Notes: generated by a model not told the origin, from the letters alone. A stretch of 64,000 bases of DNA from Capillimicrobium sp035565675 (GCA_035565675.1 DATMSA010000105.1:1-64000); one strand, 5' to 3'. Shown: positions 41,642 through 49,933, numbered from the stretch's first letter. A program made the numbers and translations.

Positions 41642-42556
41642 TCAGGCGCGCGCCAACGGCTCGAGATCCCAGCCCGCGCCGTGCGCCCCGGCGGCGTACG
41701 CGCTCTCGTAGAAGGCGAGCAGCGTCGCCGCCGGATCGGCCGACTCGCGCACGTCGTCGTACGGCAGGACCGCGAGCGAGCCCGAGCCGGTGTCCTGCCA
41801 CGCGGCCGCCGCCGGCTCGAGGGGCCGGTCGGCGAGGCCGGCGGGCTCCGGGGCCGTGTAGGAGTAGAACGCCGGGAACGGCGTGCGGCGATCGTCGCCG
41901 GGCCAGAACCCGAACGCGACGACCTCGTGCGAGTACGCCTCGGCGGTGACCGGGTCGGCGCCCGGCGCGGCGGGAGCCCGTCGCCCGGAGTAGCGGGCGT
42001 GGGCGAGGTCGAACGAGTGCCAGAACAGGTGCACCGGGCTCGCCTTGCCGGCGAAGCCGCTGCGGAACCGGGCGAGGACGCGTTCCGTCGACGCGAGGAC
42101 GTGCCAGAACCGCGTGACGGCGTCGGCGTCGTAGGCGTCGTGGATGCGGTCCTGGGCGAACGGCGGGCTGTCGCCCAGGTCGAAGGGCTCGGCGCGGATC
42201 TCGACGTCGACGTCCAGCGCGGCGAGCGCGGCGAACAGGTCGTCGTACACGTCGGCGCAGGCGGGCCGGTGCGTCAGCTCGAGCGTGCGCGAGCGCCCGT
42301 CGCTGCTGGCCACGACGATCCGGTGGTCGAGCATGTCGAAGACGATCTCGACGTACCGATCGCCGTCGGGCATGGGGCCGGTCGTCAGGCCGCGCGTGGC
42401 CGGCAGCAGCGTGACGTGCCACCAGTGGTTCAGCGGCGGGGTGAGCGCCATCCGGACCTTGCCGATGATCTGCGTGTAGCGGTGGACCGTCTGCTTCGTC
42501 GGCTCCCAGTCGGCGTACGGCAGCGGGGGCCAGGCGGTCGGTGCGGCGTCAGGCAT
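41642..42556 (-). CDS. DUF5996-family protein
   Basis: 304-residue soluble protein with the features I associate with DUF5996: PLPYADWEPTKQTVHRYTQIIGKVRMAL near the start, split here as WEPTKQTVHRYTQ and IGKVRMALTP, then the HLFWHSFDLAHARYSG metal-like His block and the HEVVAFGFWPGD strand. The function of the family is unknown to me. ATG 42556 is preferred over upstream codons by homology, and GAGGAGC lies just before it. Divergent from the PadR gene. Confidence 0.75.
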   Translation of the reverse strand: MPDAAPTAWPPLPYADWEPTKQTVHRYTQIIGKVRMALTPPLNHWWHVTLLPATRGLTTGPMPDGDRYVEIVFDMLDHRIVVASSDGRSRTLELTHRPACADVYDDLFAALAALDVDVEIRAEPFDLGDSPPFAQDRIHDAYDADAVTRFWHVLASTERVLARFRSGFAGKASPVHLFWHSFDLAHARYSGRRAPAAPGADPVTAEAYSHEVVAFGFWPGDDRRTPFPAFYSYTAPEPAGLADRPLEPAAAAWQDTGSGSLAVLPYDDVRESADPAATLLAFYESAYAAGAHGAGWDLEPLARA

Positions 42557-42643
42557 GGCTGCTCCTCGGGATCGGCGCCGCGTCGGGGCCCGCCGCGCAG
42601 TGGGGAGGGGACATCGTCGCATGTCCATGTCCGCCTTCGGCGG

Positions 42644-42678
42644 GACTAGTTGACATCAACTAGTCAGGACTGAATAAT
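42644..42678 (+). promoter_or_regulatory. PadR operator overlapping a consensus promoter
   Basis: ACTAGTTGACATCAACTAGT (42645-42664) is a palindrome with nine-base arms, one base longer with the flanks (42644-42665). Its centre contains TTGACA (42650-42655), and 17 bases later AATAAT (42673-42678) forms a near-perfect sigma-70 promoter. A bound repressor would cover the -35. Transcription would start about at the ATG (42686), so the mRNA is probably leaderless. Confidence 0.8.
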
Positions 42679-42685
42679 CTCGGCC

Positions 42686-43291
42686 ATGGCGACGCGACGC
42701 AAGGTCGGGAACCTGCTGGCGCTGGCGGTGCTGTCGTATCTGTCGCAGCGCCCGATGCACCCGTACGAGCTGGGCCGGACCCTGCGCGAGCACGACGACG
42801 CGCGCAGCATCAAGTTCAACCACGGCTCGCTGTACATGGTGTTCGAGCAGCTCACCCGCGCCGGCTTCGTCGAGCCGCGGGAGACGACGCGCGAGGGCGC
42901 GCGCCCCGAGCGGACCGTCTACGCGATCACCGACGCCGGCCGGGCGGAGCTCGAGGACTGGCTGCGCGAGCTGGTGGCCGAGCCGCGCCACGAGTACCCG
43001 CAGTTCGTCGCGGCGCTGTCGCTGATCGCGGCGCTGCCGCCCGACGACGTCGTCGCGCTGCTGCGGCGGCGGCTGGCGGGGCTGGCCGAGGCGCGCGCGG
43101 AGGCGCAGGGGATCGTCGACCGGACGCTCGAGGCCGGCGTGCACCCGCTGTTCCTCGTCGAGGAGGAGTACCGCCTGGCGCTGCTCGACGCCGAGGTCGC
43201 GTTCGTCGAGGGCTTCGTCGCCCGCATCACCGATCCCGACGACGGTTGGGCCCCGCAGTGGGCCGCGTGGCACGAGAAGGAGGACCGATGA
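42686..43291 (+). CDS. PadR-family transcriptional regulator
   Basis: 201 residues. PadR winged helix (LALAVLSYLSQRPMHPYELG, GSLYMVFEQLTRAGFVE, then the RTVYAITDAGRAEL wing) and a C-terminal helical dimerisation domain. These regulators respond to phenolics or drugs and repress adjacent genes. The palindrome over its promoter supports autoregulation. It overlaps the flavin monooxygenase gene (ATGA), its likely regulated partner. Confidence 0.92.
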   Translation: MATRRKVGNLLALAVLSYLSQRPMHPYELGRTLREHDDARSIKFNHGSLYMVFEQLTRAGFVEPRETTREGARPERTVYAITDAGRAELEDWLRELVAEPRHEYPQFVAALSLIAALPPDDVVALLRRRLAGLAEARAEAQGIVDRTLEAGVHPLFLVEEEYRLALLDAEVAFVEGFVARITDPDDGWAPQWAAWHEKEDR

Positions 43292-44484
43292 GCTCGATTC
43301 GCACCGCCGTCATCGCGGGCGGGGGCATCGCCGGCCCGGTGACCGCGATGGCGCTGCAGAAGGCCGGCATCGACGCGACCGTCTACGAGGCGCGGCCGGC
43401 CGACACCCTGGACCGCGGCGTGTTCCTGACGCTGGCCAGCAACGGCATCGCCGCGCTGCGCGTGCTCGACGCCGACCGCGGGGTGCTGGCGGCCGGGTTC
43501 CCGACGCCGGCGATCACGCTGCGCAGCGGGACCGGCAAGCGGCTGGGGGAGACGGCGATCGGCGTGCCGCTCGAGGACGGCACGACCAGCCACACGCTGC
43601 GCCGCGCCGACCTGTTCGGTGCGCTGCGCGACGAGGCGGTCGCGCGCGGCATCCGGTTCGAGCACGGCCGTCGGGTGGTCTCGGCGGTCTCGGAGGCGGA
43701 TGGCGTGCGGGTGGTCTTCGCCGACGGCACCGAGGCGCGCGGCGAGGTGCTGATCGGCGCCGACGGCGTGTGGTCCACGGTCCGCCGCCTGGTCGACCCG
43801 GCCGCGCCGAGCCCGGCCTACCAGGGCCTGATCGGCACGGGCGGCTACGCGCGCGGCGTGTCCGTCGACGCCGAGCCCGGCCGCTTCGAGATGATCTTCG
43901 GCAGGCGCGCGTTCTTCGGCATGGTCGTCGCGCCCGACGGCGAGGTCTGGTGGTTCGCGAACGTCCCCCGCGGCTCCGAGCCCTCCCGCGGCGAGCTCGC
44001 GGCGGAGGGCGGCGAGGCCTGGCGCGCGCGCCTGCTGGAGCTGTTCGCCGACGACGCCGGTCCGGCGACCTCGGTGATCGCCGCGACGCCCGAGCTCGAG
44101 CCGATGAGCCCGTTCCACGCCGTGCCCCGCCTGCCGGCCTGGCAGCGCGGCCGCATGGTCGTCGTCGGCGACGCCGCCCACGCGCCCTCGCCGACGTCGG
44201 GCCAGGGCGCGTCGCTGTCGATCGAGGACGCGGTCGTGCTGGCGACCTGCCTGCGCGACGTGCCTTCGGTCTCGGACGCGCTGGCGCGCTTCGAGTCCAT
44301 CCGCCGCCCGCGGGTGGAGCGCATCGTGAAGTGGGCCGCCCGGATGAACTCGAACAAGGCCGCCGGCCCGGTGGGCCGCGTGATCCGCGACGCCGTGCTG
44401 CCGCTGATGCTGCGCGCCCCGGGCGCCGCGAGGGCGCAGCGCTCGATGTTCGAGCACCGGGTGGAGTGGGTGGCGGCGGCATGA
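43288..44484 (+). CDS. FAD-dependent aromatic-type monooxygenase
   Basis: 398-residue group A flavoprotein monooxygenase-like enzyme. FAD motif IAGGGIAGPVTAMAL at the start, middle motif VLIGADGVWSTVR, and GDAAHAPSPTSGQGASLS at the end of the FAD domain. Likely NAD(P)H- and O2-dependent hydroxylation of an aromatic compound or drug; TetX-like inactivation of an antibiotic is an alternative. Cotranscribed with padR, with GAAGGAGG before its ATG. Confidence 0.88.
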   Translation: MSSIRTAVIAGGGIAGPVTAMALQKAGIDATVYEARPADTLDRGVFLTLASNGIAALRVLDADRGVLAAGFPTPAITLRSGTGKRLGETAIGVPLEDGTTSHTLRRADLFGALRDEAVARGIRFEHGRRVVSAVSEADGVRVVFADGTEARGEVLIGADGVWSTVRRLVDPAAPSPAYQGLIGTGGYARGVSVDAEPGRFEMIFGRRAFFGMVVAPDGEVWWFANVPRGSEPSRGELAAEGGEAWRARLLELFADDAGPATSVIAATPELEPMSPFHAVPRLPAWQRGRMVVVGDAAHAPSPTSGQGASLSIEDAVVLATCLRDVPSVSDALARFESIRRPRVERIVKWAARMNSNKAAGPVGRVIRDAVLPLMLRAPGAARAQRSMFEHRVEWVAAA

Positions 44485-44610
44485 CGTGAGCCGCTCCGGC
44501 TTGCTTCGGGAGGTGCTGTGTTCGGCGGGAGATCCGAACATCCGGTGGCGGGCGAAGTCTGCGCGTGCCAACACAACGTCTGCCCGTGTCCGACCCAGGC
44601 CAGCACGAAG

Positions 44611-44683
44611 CGCGCCCGACAGGATTCGAACCTGTGACCTCTTGCTCCGGAGGCAAGCGCTCTATCCACTGAGCTACGGGCGC
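44611..44683 (-). tRNA. tRNA-Arg(CCG)
   Basis: Complete cloverleaf on the minus strand. The acceptor arms GCGCCCG/CGGGCGC pair over seven bases, the anticodon stem CTTGC/GCAAG encloses CTCCGGA (anticodon CCG, reading CGG), and the T-arm is ACAGG-TTCGAAT-CCTGT. Discriminator G. CCA is not encoded. Confidence 0.97.
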
Positions 44684-44745
44684 GGGACGACGAAGCCTAG
44701 CGCTGGCCGGGCGGGCGCGCGCGGGGCGGATTGCAGCCTGGGGGT

Positions 44746-44796
44746 GGGGGTGATCGGAGTGATCGCTGCCAGGGCGTGATTTCCCCGATCACCCCC
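44746..44796. repeat. Palindromic element between tRNA-Arg and a phosphoesterase gene
   Basis: GGGGGTGATCGG (44746-44757) and CCGATCACCCCC (44785-44796) form a perfect 12-bp stem around a 27-base interior that repeats GTGATC and GTGAT. It is a third palindrome type, unlike families A and B. It stands upstream of both the tRNA (minus) and the gene at 44834 (plus). Otherwise the 44485-44833 gap holds only the tRNA. Confidence 0.8.
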
Positions 44797-44833
44797 GGGG
44801 GTGGCGCGCGGCGGAGCGGGGAAGAGGGGCGGC

Positions 44834-45763
44834 GTGTCGCCTCGGGCCCGCATCGTCGCCGCAACGACAGCAACCGCCGCGCTCGCCGTCGCGCTCTACG
44901 CCACGCTCGTCGAGCCGCGGCGGCTCCGCATCAACCGGCGCACGCTCCGGCTCCCAAACTGGCCGCACGCCCTCGACGGCCTAACCGTCGCCGTCATCGC
45001 GGACCTCCACGCCGGCGCGCCGCAGATCGACGAGGACGCGCTGACCGACATCGTCGCGCGCGTGAACAGGACGCGGCCCGATCTCGTCGTCCTCCTCGGC
45101 GACCACGTCGACGACGACCATCACCTCGGCGACGAGATCCCGCCCGAGCGCGTGGCGAAACGCCTCAACGACCTCGAAGCACCCCGCGGCGTCATCGCCG
45201 TCCTCGGCAACCACGACTGGCTCGCCGGCGGGCACCGGGTAGCCCAAGCCCTCCGCCACAACGGCATCACCGTCCTCGAGAACGACGCCACCCCTGCCGG
45301 ACCCGGGCTCTACGTCGCCGGCGTCGGCGACGCCACCGAGCGCGTCGCCGACCCCCACCGAGCGCTCGAAGCCATCCAGGACCCCGAAGCCGCCGTCCTC
45401 CTCCTCACCCACGACCCCGACGTCTTCCCGCGCGTGCCGGACCGGCCCGCCCTCACCCTTGCCGGCCACACCCACGGCGGGCAGATCGACATCCCGGGCG
45501 CGCGCCGCGCGTGGATCCCGTCGCGCTTCGGCGCCCGCTACGCCACCCGCACCCACATCGTGGAGCGCGGCCGCCACCTGCTCCTCAGCAGCGGCGTCGG
45601 CACGTCGGGCTGGCCCGTCCGCCTGGCCGCCCGCCCGGAGATCCTCCTCGTCACCCTGCGTCCCGCCGGTACCTTGCAGTCCCGCCCATGGATCTCTCGG
45701 TCTTCTTCGCCGGCACCGCCGGATCGGTGCCCAGCGCGCGGCGAGGCCTCCCCGCGACCCTAA
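44834..45763 (+). CDS. Membrane-anchored metallophosphoesterase
   Basis: 309 residues. One N-terminal hydrophobic segment, then a calcineurin-like phosphoesterase domain of the YkuE/UDP-diacylglucosamine-hydrolase-like group: VIADLHAG, VVLLGDHVDD, VLGNHDW, LLLTHDPD and LAGHTHGGQ are the five metal-site blocks. The substrate is probably a lipid-linked or nucleotide phosphodiester at the membrane. GTG 44834 is preferred because GAAGAGGGG precedes it; GTG 44801 is possible. The last 76 bases overlap the RNase Z gene, unusually long. Confidence 0.82.
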   Translation: MSPRARIVAATTATAALAVALYATLVEPRRLRINRRTLRLPNWPHALDGLTVAVIADLHAGAPQIDEDALTDIVARVNRTRPDLVVLLGDHVDDDHHLGDEIPPERVAKRLNDLEAPRGVIAVLGNHDWLAGGHRVAQALRHNGITVLENDATPAGPGLYVAGVGDATERVADPHRALEAIQDPEAAVLLLTHDPDVFPRVPDRPALTLAGHTHGGQIDIPGARRAWIPSRFGARYATRTHIVERGRHLLLSSGVGTSGWPVRLAARPEILLVTLRPAGTLQSRPWISRSSSPAPPDRCPARGEASPRP

Positions 45764-46671
45764 TCCGCCGCGGCGGGGACCGCATCCTCATCGACTGCGG
45801 CGAGGGCACCCAGCGCCAGCTCCTGCGCTCGGTGGGCCTGACCGACCTCACCGACGTCTTCATCACGCACTTCCACGCCGACCACTGGCTCGGGCTGCCC
45901 GGGATGCTGAAGTCGTTCGACCTGCGCGACCGCGACCGGCCGCTCGCGATCCACGGCCCGCCCGGCACCAGGAAGCTGCTCAACGCGCTGCGCTTCGTCT
46001 GGGCCGGCACCGGCTACGAGGTGTCCATCCGCGAGCTCGAGCCGATGGAGACCGTGCGCTTCGACGGCTACGTGATCGGCGCGATCCCCGTCCAGCACCG
46101 CGGCCCCGCGTTCGGCTACGCGCTCGTCGAGGACCCGCGCCCCGGCCGCTTCGACGCCGAGCTCGCCCAGAAGCTCGGCGTCACGCCCGGCCCCGACTTC
46201 GGCCGTCTCCAGCGGGGGGAGACCGTCAACGGCGTCGCGCCCGAGCAGGTGATCGGCGAGGAGCGCCCCGGCCGCACGCTCGTCTTCTCCGGCGACACGC
46301 GCCCGTGCGAGACCGTCGCCGCGGCCGCGCACGACGCCGACCTGCTCGTGCACGAGGCGACGTTCAGCCACGAGGACGTCGACCGCGCCCGCCAGACCCA
46401 GCACTCGACCGCCACCGAGGCGGCCACGCTCGCCCGCGACGCCGGCGTGCGGCTGCTCGCGCTCACGCACCTGTCGACCCGCTACGCCTGGCGCGAGCTG
46501 CGCGACGAGGCCCGCGCGATCCACCCGAACACCGAGGTCCCGCGCGACTTCGACACGATCGAGATCCCGCTGCCCGAGAAGGGCGACGCCGAGCTCGTCC
46601 ACTGGAACCACGCCAACGCCAACGCGGCACCCGCGCCCGCGGCGCCCGCCCAGCCCGAGGCGCCGAGATGA
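45688..46671 (+). CDS. rnz: Ribonuclease Z
   Basis: 327-residue metallo-beta-lactamase-fold tRNA 3' endonuclease, which trims precursors that lack an encoded CCA, as the tRNA-Arg here does. Seen: FAGTAGSVPSARRGLPATLI opening, LIDCGEGTQRQL, the zinc motif THFHADHWLGLPG, FSGDTRPCE and HEATFSHED, and late LTHLSTRYA. The C-terminal 60 residues beyond the last histidine end in an Ala/Pro tail. The stop overlaps the next start (ATGA). Confidence 0.92.
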   Translation: MDLSVFFAGTAGSVPSARRGLPATLIRRGGDRILIDCGEGTQRQLLRSVGLTDLTDVFITHFHADHWLGLPGMLKSFDLRDRDRPLAIHGPPGTRKLLNALRFVWAGTGYEVSIRELEPMETVRFDGYVIGAIPVQHRGPAFGYALVEDPRPGRFDAELAQKLGVTPGPDFGRLQRGETVNGVAPEQVIGEERPGRTLVFSGDTRPCETVAAAAHDADLLVHEATFSHEDVDRARQTQHSTATEAATLARDAGVRLLALTHLSTRYAWRELRDEARAIHPNTEVPRDFDTIEIPLPEKGDAELVHWNHANANAAPAPAAPAQPEAPR

Positions 46672-47015
46672 ACGCTCCGCAACGCTGGGTCCCCGGGTGG
46701 CTGACGCTCGGGATCGTCGGCGCCGCCGGCTTCCTGCTCGGCGTCGTCGTGCTCGTCATCGCCCGCGGGGTCGTCCACGACGAGGTCCGCACCGTCACCC
46801 ACACGCGCACGGTCCAGGTGATGCCGACGGTCCCCGACGTGGTGGGCGTGACGTTGGGCGAGGCCGAGGTGTCGCTGCGCGATGCCGGCTACAACGTCGA
46901 CGCCGTCGGCGGCGGCTTCTTCGGCCCGAGCCGCAACGACGTCGTCGCCGAGCAGGACCCCGCCCCCGGCACCGAGCTCGCCGGCGGTGCGACCGTCACC
47001 GTGCGGGTGGAGTGA
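46668..47015 (+). CDS. Single-pass PASTA-domain protein
   Basis: 115 residues: a short cytoplasmic start, one membrane helix (about 12-35), then one extracellular PASTA domain (VPDVVGVTLGEAEVSLRDAG to ELAGGATVTVRVE). PASTA modules usually bind peptidoglycan or beta-lactams on Ser/Thr kinases and penicillin-binding proteins; here there is no catalytic part. Cotranslated with rnz. Confidence 0.85.
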   Translation: MNAPQRWVPGWLTLGIVGAAGFLLGVVVLVIARGVVHDEVRTVTHTRTVQVMPTVPDVVGVTLGEAEVSLRDAGYNVDAVGGGFFGPSRNDVVAEQDPAPGTELAGGATVTVRVE

Positions 47016-47253
47016 CCGGCGGGATCTCGCCGACGCGCAGCGCGATCGCCACCGCCTGCGGCCGGGTGCGCGCGCCGAGCTTGCGCATCGCCGCCTTCGC
47101 GTAGGTCCGCACGGTCTCGGGCGTGACGTCCATCGACGCGGCGATCTCGGGGATCTCGTCGCCCGCGGCCAGCCGCTCGAGCACGCGGCGCTCGCGCGGC
47201 GACAGCGGCCGTCGGCCGCCGCGATCACCGGCTCTGTCGCGTCCCCCGCTCAC
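46996..47253 (-). CDS. Mini LuxR-type DNA-binding protein
   Basis: 85 residues that are essentially one LuxR/NarL helix-turn-helix: LSPRERRVLERLAAGDEIPE, then VTPETVRTYAKAAMRKLGAR, preceded by an Arg/Gly-rich stretch. No receiver or ligand domain. GTG 47253 is chosen because TAGGTT (47261-47266, minus strand) lies 7 bases upstream; an in-frame start at 47319 is possible. Its end overlaps the PASTA gene by 20 bases. A similar mini-protein lies on the far side of the sensor gene. Confidence 0.7.
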   Translation of the reverse strand: MSGGRDRAGDRGGRRPLSPRERRVLERLAAGDEIPEIAASMDVTPETVRTYAKAAMRKLGARTRPQAVAIALRVGEIPPVTPPAR

Positions 47254-47344
47254 CCGCTCGAACCTAACCGAACCGCACCAAAGTCGTGCCGATTTTCTCG
47301 TTCGGGAGACCATCCCCAATGCGGGGAAGGCGTGCGGATCCGCT

Positions 47345-47371
47345 CAAATTCCGGACGCGTCCTGGCGATGA
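47345..47371 (+). promoter_or_regulatory. Sigma-28 (FliA/SigD)-like promoter
   Basis: CAAATTCC (47345-47352), 11 bases, GGCGATGA (47364-47371) resembles the motility sigma consensus TAAAGTTT-N11-GCCGATAA, especially in the -10 part. It precedes a chemotaxis-type sensor gene by 41 bases, the right context. Confidence 0.4.
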
Positions 47372-47412
47372 AGGTGGCGCAGAGCCGCTCACTCTCACGG
47401 AGGAGGTCCCCG

Positions 47413-48810
47413 ATGCGTTCCCCCGCCAGCATCCCCGCCCGCCGCCGGACCGCGCCTGCCCCCGGCGTCGTGCGGATCGACGACCCTGCCGGCGATCGGC
47501 TTGCCGCGTTCTGCCGGATCAGCGACGAGGACGTCGGCCGTCTGGCCGCCGAGGATCTCGCCGCGATCGCCGACGAGGCGGTCGACGCGTTCTACACCGA
47601 CGTCCTCGCCGAGCCGCACCTGGCCGCGATCATCGAGCGCCACAGCTCGCGCGATCGCCTGTCGCGCACCCTCGCCGACTACGTGCGCTCGCTCTCCAGC
47701 GGCCGCCTCGACGACCAGCGCGTGGGGCGGGTCCGGGCGATCGGGATCATGCACGACCGCATCGACCTGCCGCTCGCCGACTTCGCCGCCGCGCAGCTTC
47801 GCATCGACGAGACGATCGTGAAGACGCTCGTGCGCCGCTACGCCCGCAGGCCGGCCGACCTGGCCGCCGCGATCATGGCCTACCGGCGCCTGGCGACGTT
47901 CGACCTGGCGCTCGTCGTCGAGTCGTTCATGCAGTCGCGCGACCGCACCGGGGAGCTGCTGGGCCAGCTCTCCCGTCAGACCGAGACGCTCGGCGACCGC
48001 CAGGGCGAGCTCGACGAGGCCGCCCAGCGGATGGCCGCCGTCGCGCAGCAGTCCCACGGGTCGGCCGAGCAGCTCCACGGCGAGGCGGTGCAGCTCGGCG
48101 GCCTGGCCGACGCCGCCGCCCAAGAGCTGCGCGCCTGCGTCGATCGCGCCTCGGAGGGCGAGCAGGTCGTGTCGGTGTGCGTCGGCGAGGTCGGCCAGCT
48201 CCGCGACGCGGTGTCCGACATCGGCGAGCGGGTCGAGGCGCTCGCCGAGCAGACCCGGGAGATCGCCTCGATCGTCGAGTCCATCGGCGAGATCGCCGAC
48301 CAGACGAACCTGCTGGCGCTGAACGCGGCGATCGAGGCCGCCCGCGCCGGAGACCACGGCAAGGGCTTCGCCGTCGTCGCGACGCAGGTGCGCGAGCTGG
48401 CCGACGACACGCGCGCGTCGCTGGAGCGCATCACCGAGCTCAACGCCCGCTCCGGCGAGGCGCTCGGCGCGCTGACCGGCGCGGTCGACACGATGACCCG
48501 CCGCTCCGACGCCGTCGACGAGCGCGCCGCCTCCGCGGGCGAGAGCTTCGCGGCGATCAGCTCCGGCGTGCGCGACGCGGCCGCGGGCATGGACGGCATG
48601 GTCGACCGGGTCGCCAACGTGTCCGGCGCCGCGTCGGAGCTGCGCTCGATCTCCGAGGAGGTCGCGCGCACGGCCGAGTCGCTGACCGAGCTGTCGGCCG
48701 GCGTGTCCGAGGCGCTCGACGAGGCGCGCGCCGCGATCGGGACCGAGGAGGCGGCCGGGCCGACCCCGCCCCCCGAGCCGACGGAGCCGACCCTGGCCAT
48801 GGCGGCGTAG
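47413..48810 (+). CDS. Globin-coupled methyl-accepting chemotaxis-type sensor (HemAT-like)
   Basis: 465-residue soluble protein without membrane helices. N-terminal protoglobin domain (about 35-190); the likely proximal haem ligand is His in GRVRAIGIMHDRIDLPLADF, which aligns with the HemAT pattern. The C-terminal half is an MCP signalling coiled coil with the hairpin tip EIADQTNLLALNAAIEAARA and DHGKGFAVVATQVRELAD. It should sense O2, NO or redox and signal to CheW/CheA, but no che or flagellar gene is in the window. GGAGGAGGT lies five bases before the ATG. Confidence 0.9.
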   Translation: MRSPASIPARRRTAPAPGVVRIDDPAGDRLAAFCRISDEDVGRLAAEDLAAIADEAVDAFYTDVLAEPHLAAIIERHSSRDRLSRTLADYVRSLSSGRLDDQRVGRVRAIGIMHDRIDLPLADFAAAQLRIDETIVKTLVRRYARRPADLAAAIMAYRRLATFDLALVVESFMQSRDRTGELLGQLSRQTETLGDRQGELDEAAQRMAAVAQQSHGSAEQLHGEAVQLGGLADAAAQELRACVDRASEGEQVVSVCVGEVGQLRDAVSDIGERVEALAEQTREIASIVESIGEIADQTNLLALNAAIEAARAGDHGKGFAVVATQVRELADDTRASLERITELNARSGEALGALTGAVDTMTRRSDAVDERAASAGESFAAISSGVRDAAAGMDGMVDRVANVSGAASELRSISEEVARTAESLTELSAGVSEALDEARAAIGTEEAAGPTPPPEPTEPTLAMAA

Positions 48811-48812
48811 CG

Positions 48813-49016
48813 GTGCCGCGCACGCTCACCGACCGCGAGCGCGAGATCGTCGCCCTGCTGGCGGCCGGCCTCACGAGCGCGCAGATCGGCGCGCGGCTCT
48901 ACCTCGCCCCGGAGACGGTGCGCGGCTGCATCCGCGCGATCACGCGCAAGCTGCACGCGCGCAATCGCACGCACGCGGTCGCGATCGCCGTCAGCCGGGA
49001 GCTCACGGCGCGCTGA
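48813..49016 (+). CDS. 67-residue LuxR-type HTH protein
   Basis: A complete LuxR/NarL DNA-binding helix-turn-helix and nothing else (TDREREIVALLAAGLTSAQI, APETVRGCIRAITRKLHARN). GTG 48813 lies two bases after the sensor stop, so it is very probably translated with the globin-coupled sensor. The sensor-HTH pair could form a split regulator. Convergent with the MerR gene (14-base overlap). Confidence 0.75.
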   Translation: MPRTLTDREREIVALLAAGLTSAQIGARLYLAPETVRGCIRAITRKLHARNRTHAVAIAVSRELTAR

Positions 49017-49926
49017 CCGGCTGGGCCCGCAGGCCCGCGACGAGCCACTGCCACGCGGGCACGGTCTCGGGCACGGCCGGCCAGCCGTTGATCACGGCCA
49101 GCAGCCGCCAGTAGCGCTCGACGCGGCGGTCGGTGAACGCCTCGATCGCGTCGGCCAGCGCGGCCCGGTCGGCAGCGGCCTGCCCGAACGCGGCGGCGAG
49201 CTCGTCGACCACGACACGCGCCTCGGCCGAGGCCGGGTCCAGGCCCGCGGCCAGCGCCCCGCCCGCGCGCTCGGCCACGAGCCGCGCGACGTCCGGGCCG
49301 GCGCCGGGCCCGGTGCTCTCCGCGCCGCGCTCGGCCATCGCCCGCACCGCGGCGCGGAACGCCGGGTCGGCGATCAGCTCGGCCAGCTCGACCCACGCCG
49401 CGACCTGCTCGGGCGTCGGCTCCTCGGGCAGGTCGGGCATCACGGCCCGCATCCGCGCGGCGACGGCGTCGGCGGCGGGGCCGCTCACGCCGGCGAACGT
49501 CTCGTCCACGAACTCGGTGACGATGCGGCGGCGCTCGTCGGCGGACAGGGTGGCCAGGCGGTGCATGAGCTCGATCTCCTCGGCTTCGGTGGGACGGGAC
49601 ATGACCGCGCGCAGCACGCCGCGCCGCAGGCGCAGGACGCGCATCTGGGCGTCGAGCGCGGCCGCGTGGGTGGCGAGCACGTCGTCGAGCGACGCCTCGC
49701 GCGCCAGCAGCCGCCGGATCGACTCCAGGTCGACGTCGAGCTCGCGCAGCGTGCGCACCAGCTCCAGCCGGGCCAGGGCGGCCGCGTCGAACAGCCGGTA
49801 GCCGGCCTCGCTGCGGGCCGCCTCGGGCACGACGCCGGCGTCCGCGTAGAAGCGGATCGTCCGCACGGACAGCCCCGTGCGGCGGGCCAGCTCGCCGATG
49901 CGCATGAGCGGCGTGTCGTCGGTCAT
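49003..49926 (-). CDS. MerR-family regulator with large C-terminal domain
   Basis: 307 residues. MerR winged helix MRIGELARRTGLSVRTIRFY, then ADAGVVPEAARSEAGYRLFD and a coiled dimerisation helix to about residue 125. The remaining 180 residues are an all-helical domain, perhaps a TipA-like ligand-binding region; no metal-binding Cys cluster. ATG 49926 sits 7 bases after the -10 of a MerR-type promoter. Divergent from the pyrimidine operon. Confidence 0.87.
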   Translation of the reverse strand: MTDDTPLMRIGELARRTGLSVRTIRFYADAGVVPEAARSEAGYRLFDAAALARLELVRTLRELDVDLESIRRLLAREASLDDVLATHAAALDAQMRVLRLRRGVLRAVMSRPTEAEEIELMHRLATLSADERRRIVTEFVDETFAGVSGPAADAVAARMRAVMPDLPEEPTPEQVAAWVELAELIADPAFRAAVRAMAERGAESTGPGAGPDVARLVAERAGGALAAGLDPASAEARVVVDELAAAFGQAAADRAALADAIEAFTDRRVERYWRLLAVINGWPAVPETVPAWQWLVAGLRAQPVSAP

Positions 49927-49933
49927 GGGCGCC

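Noticed and set aside
44612..44796. Possible integrated element or attachment site at the tRNA-Arg gene.
   Set aside because: No integrase, no repeated tRNA 3' end and no change in gene content nearby.
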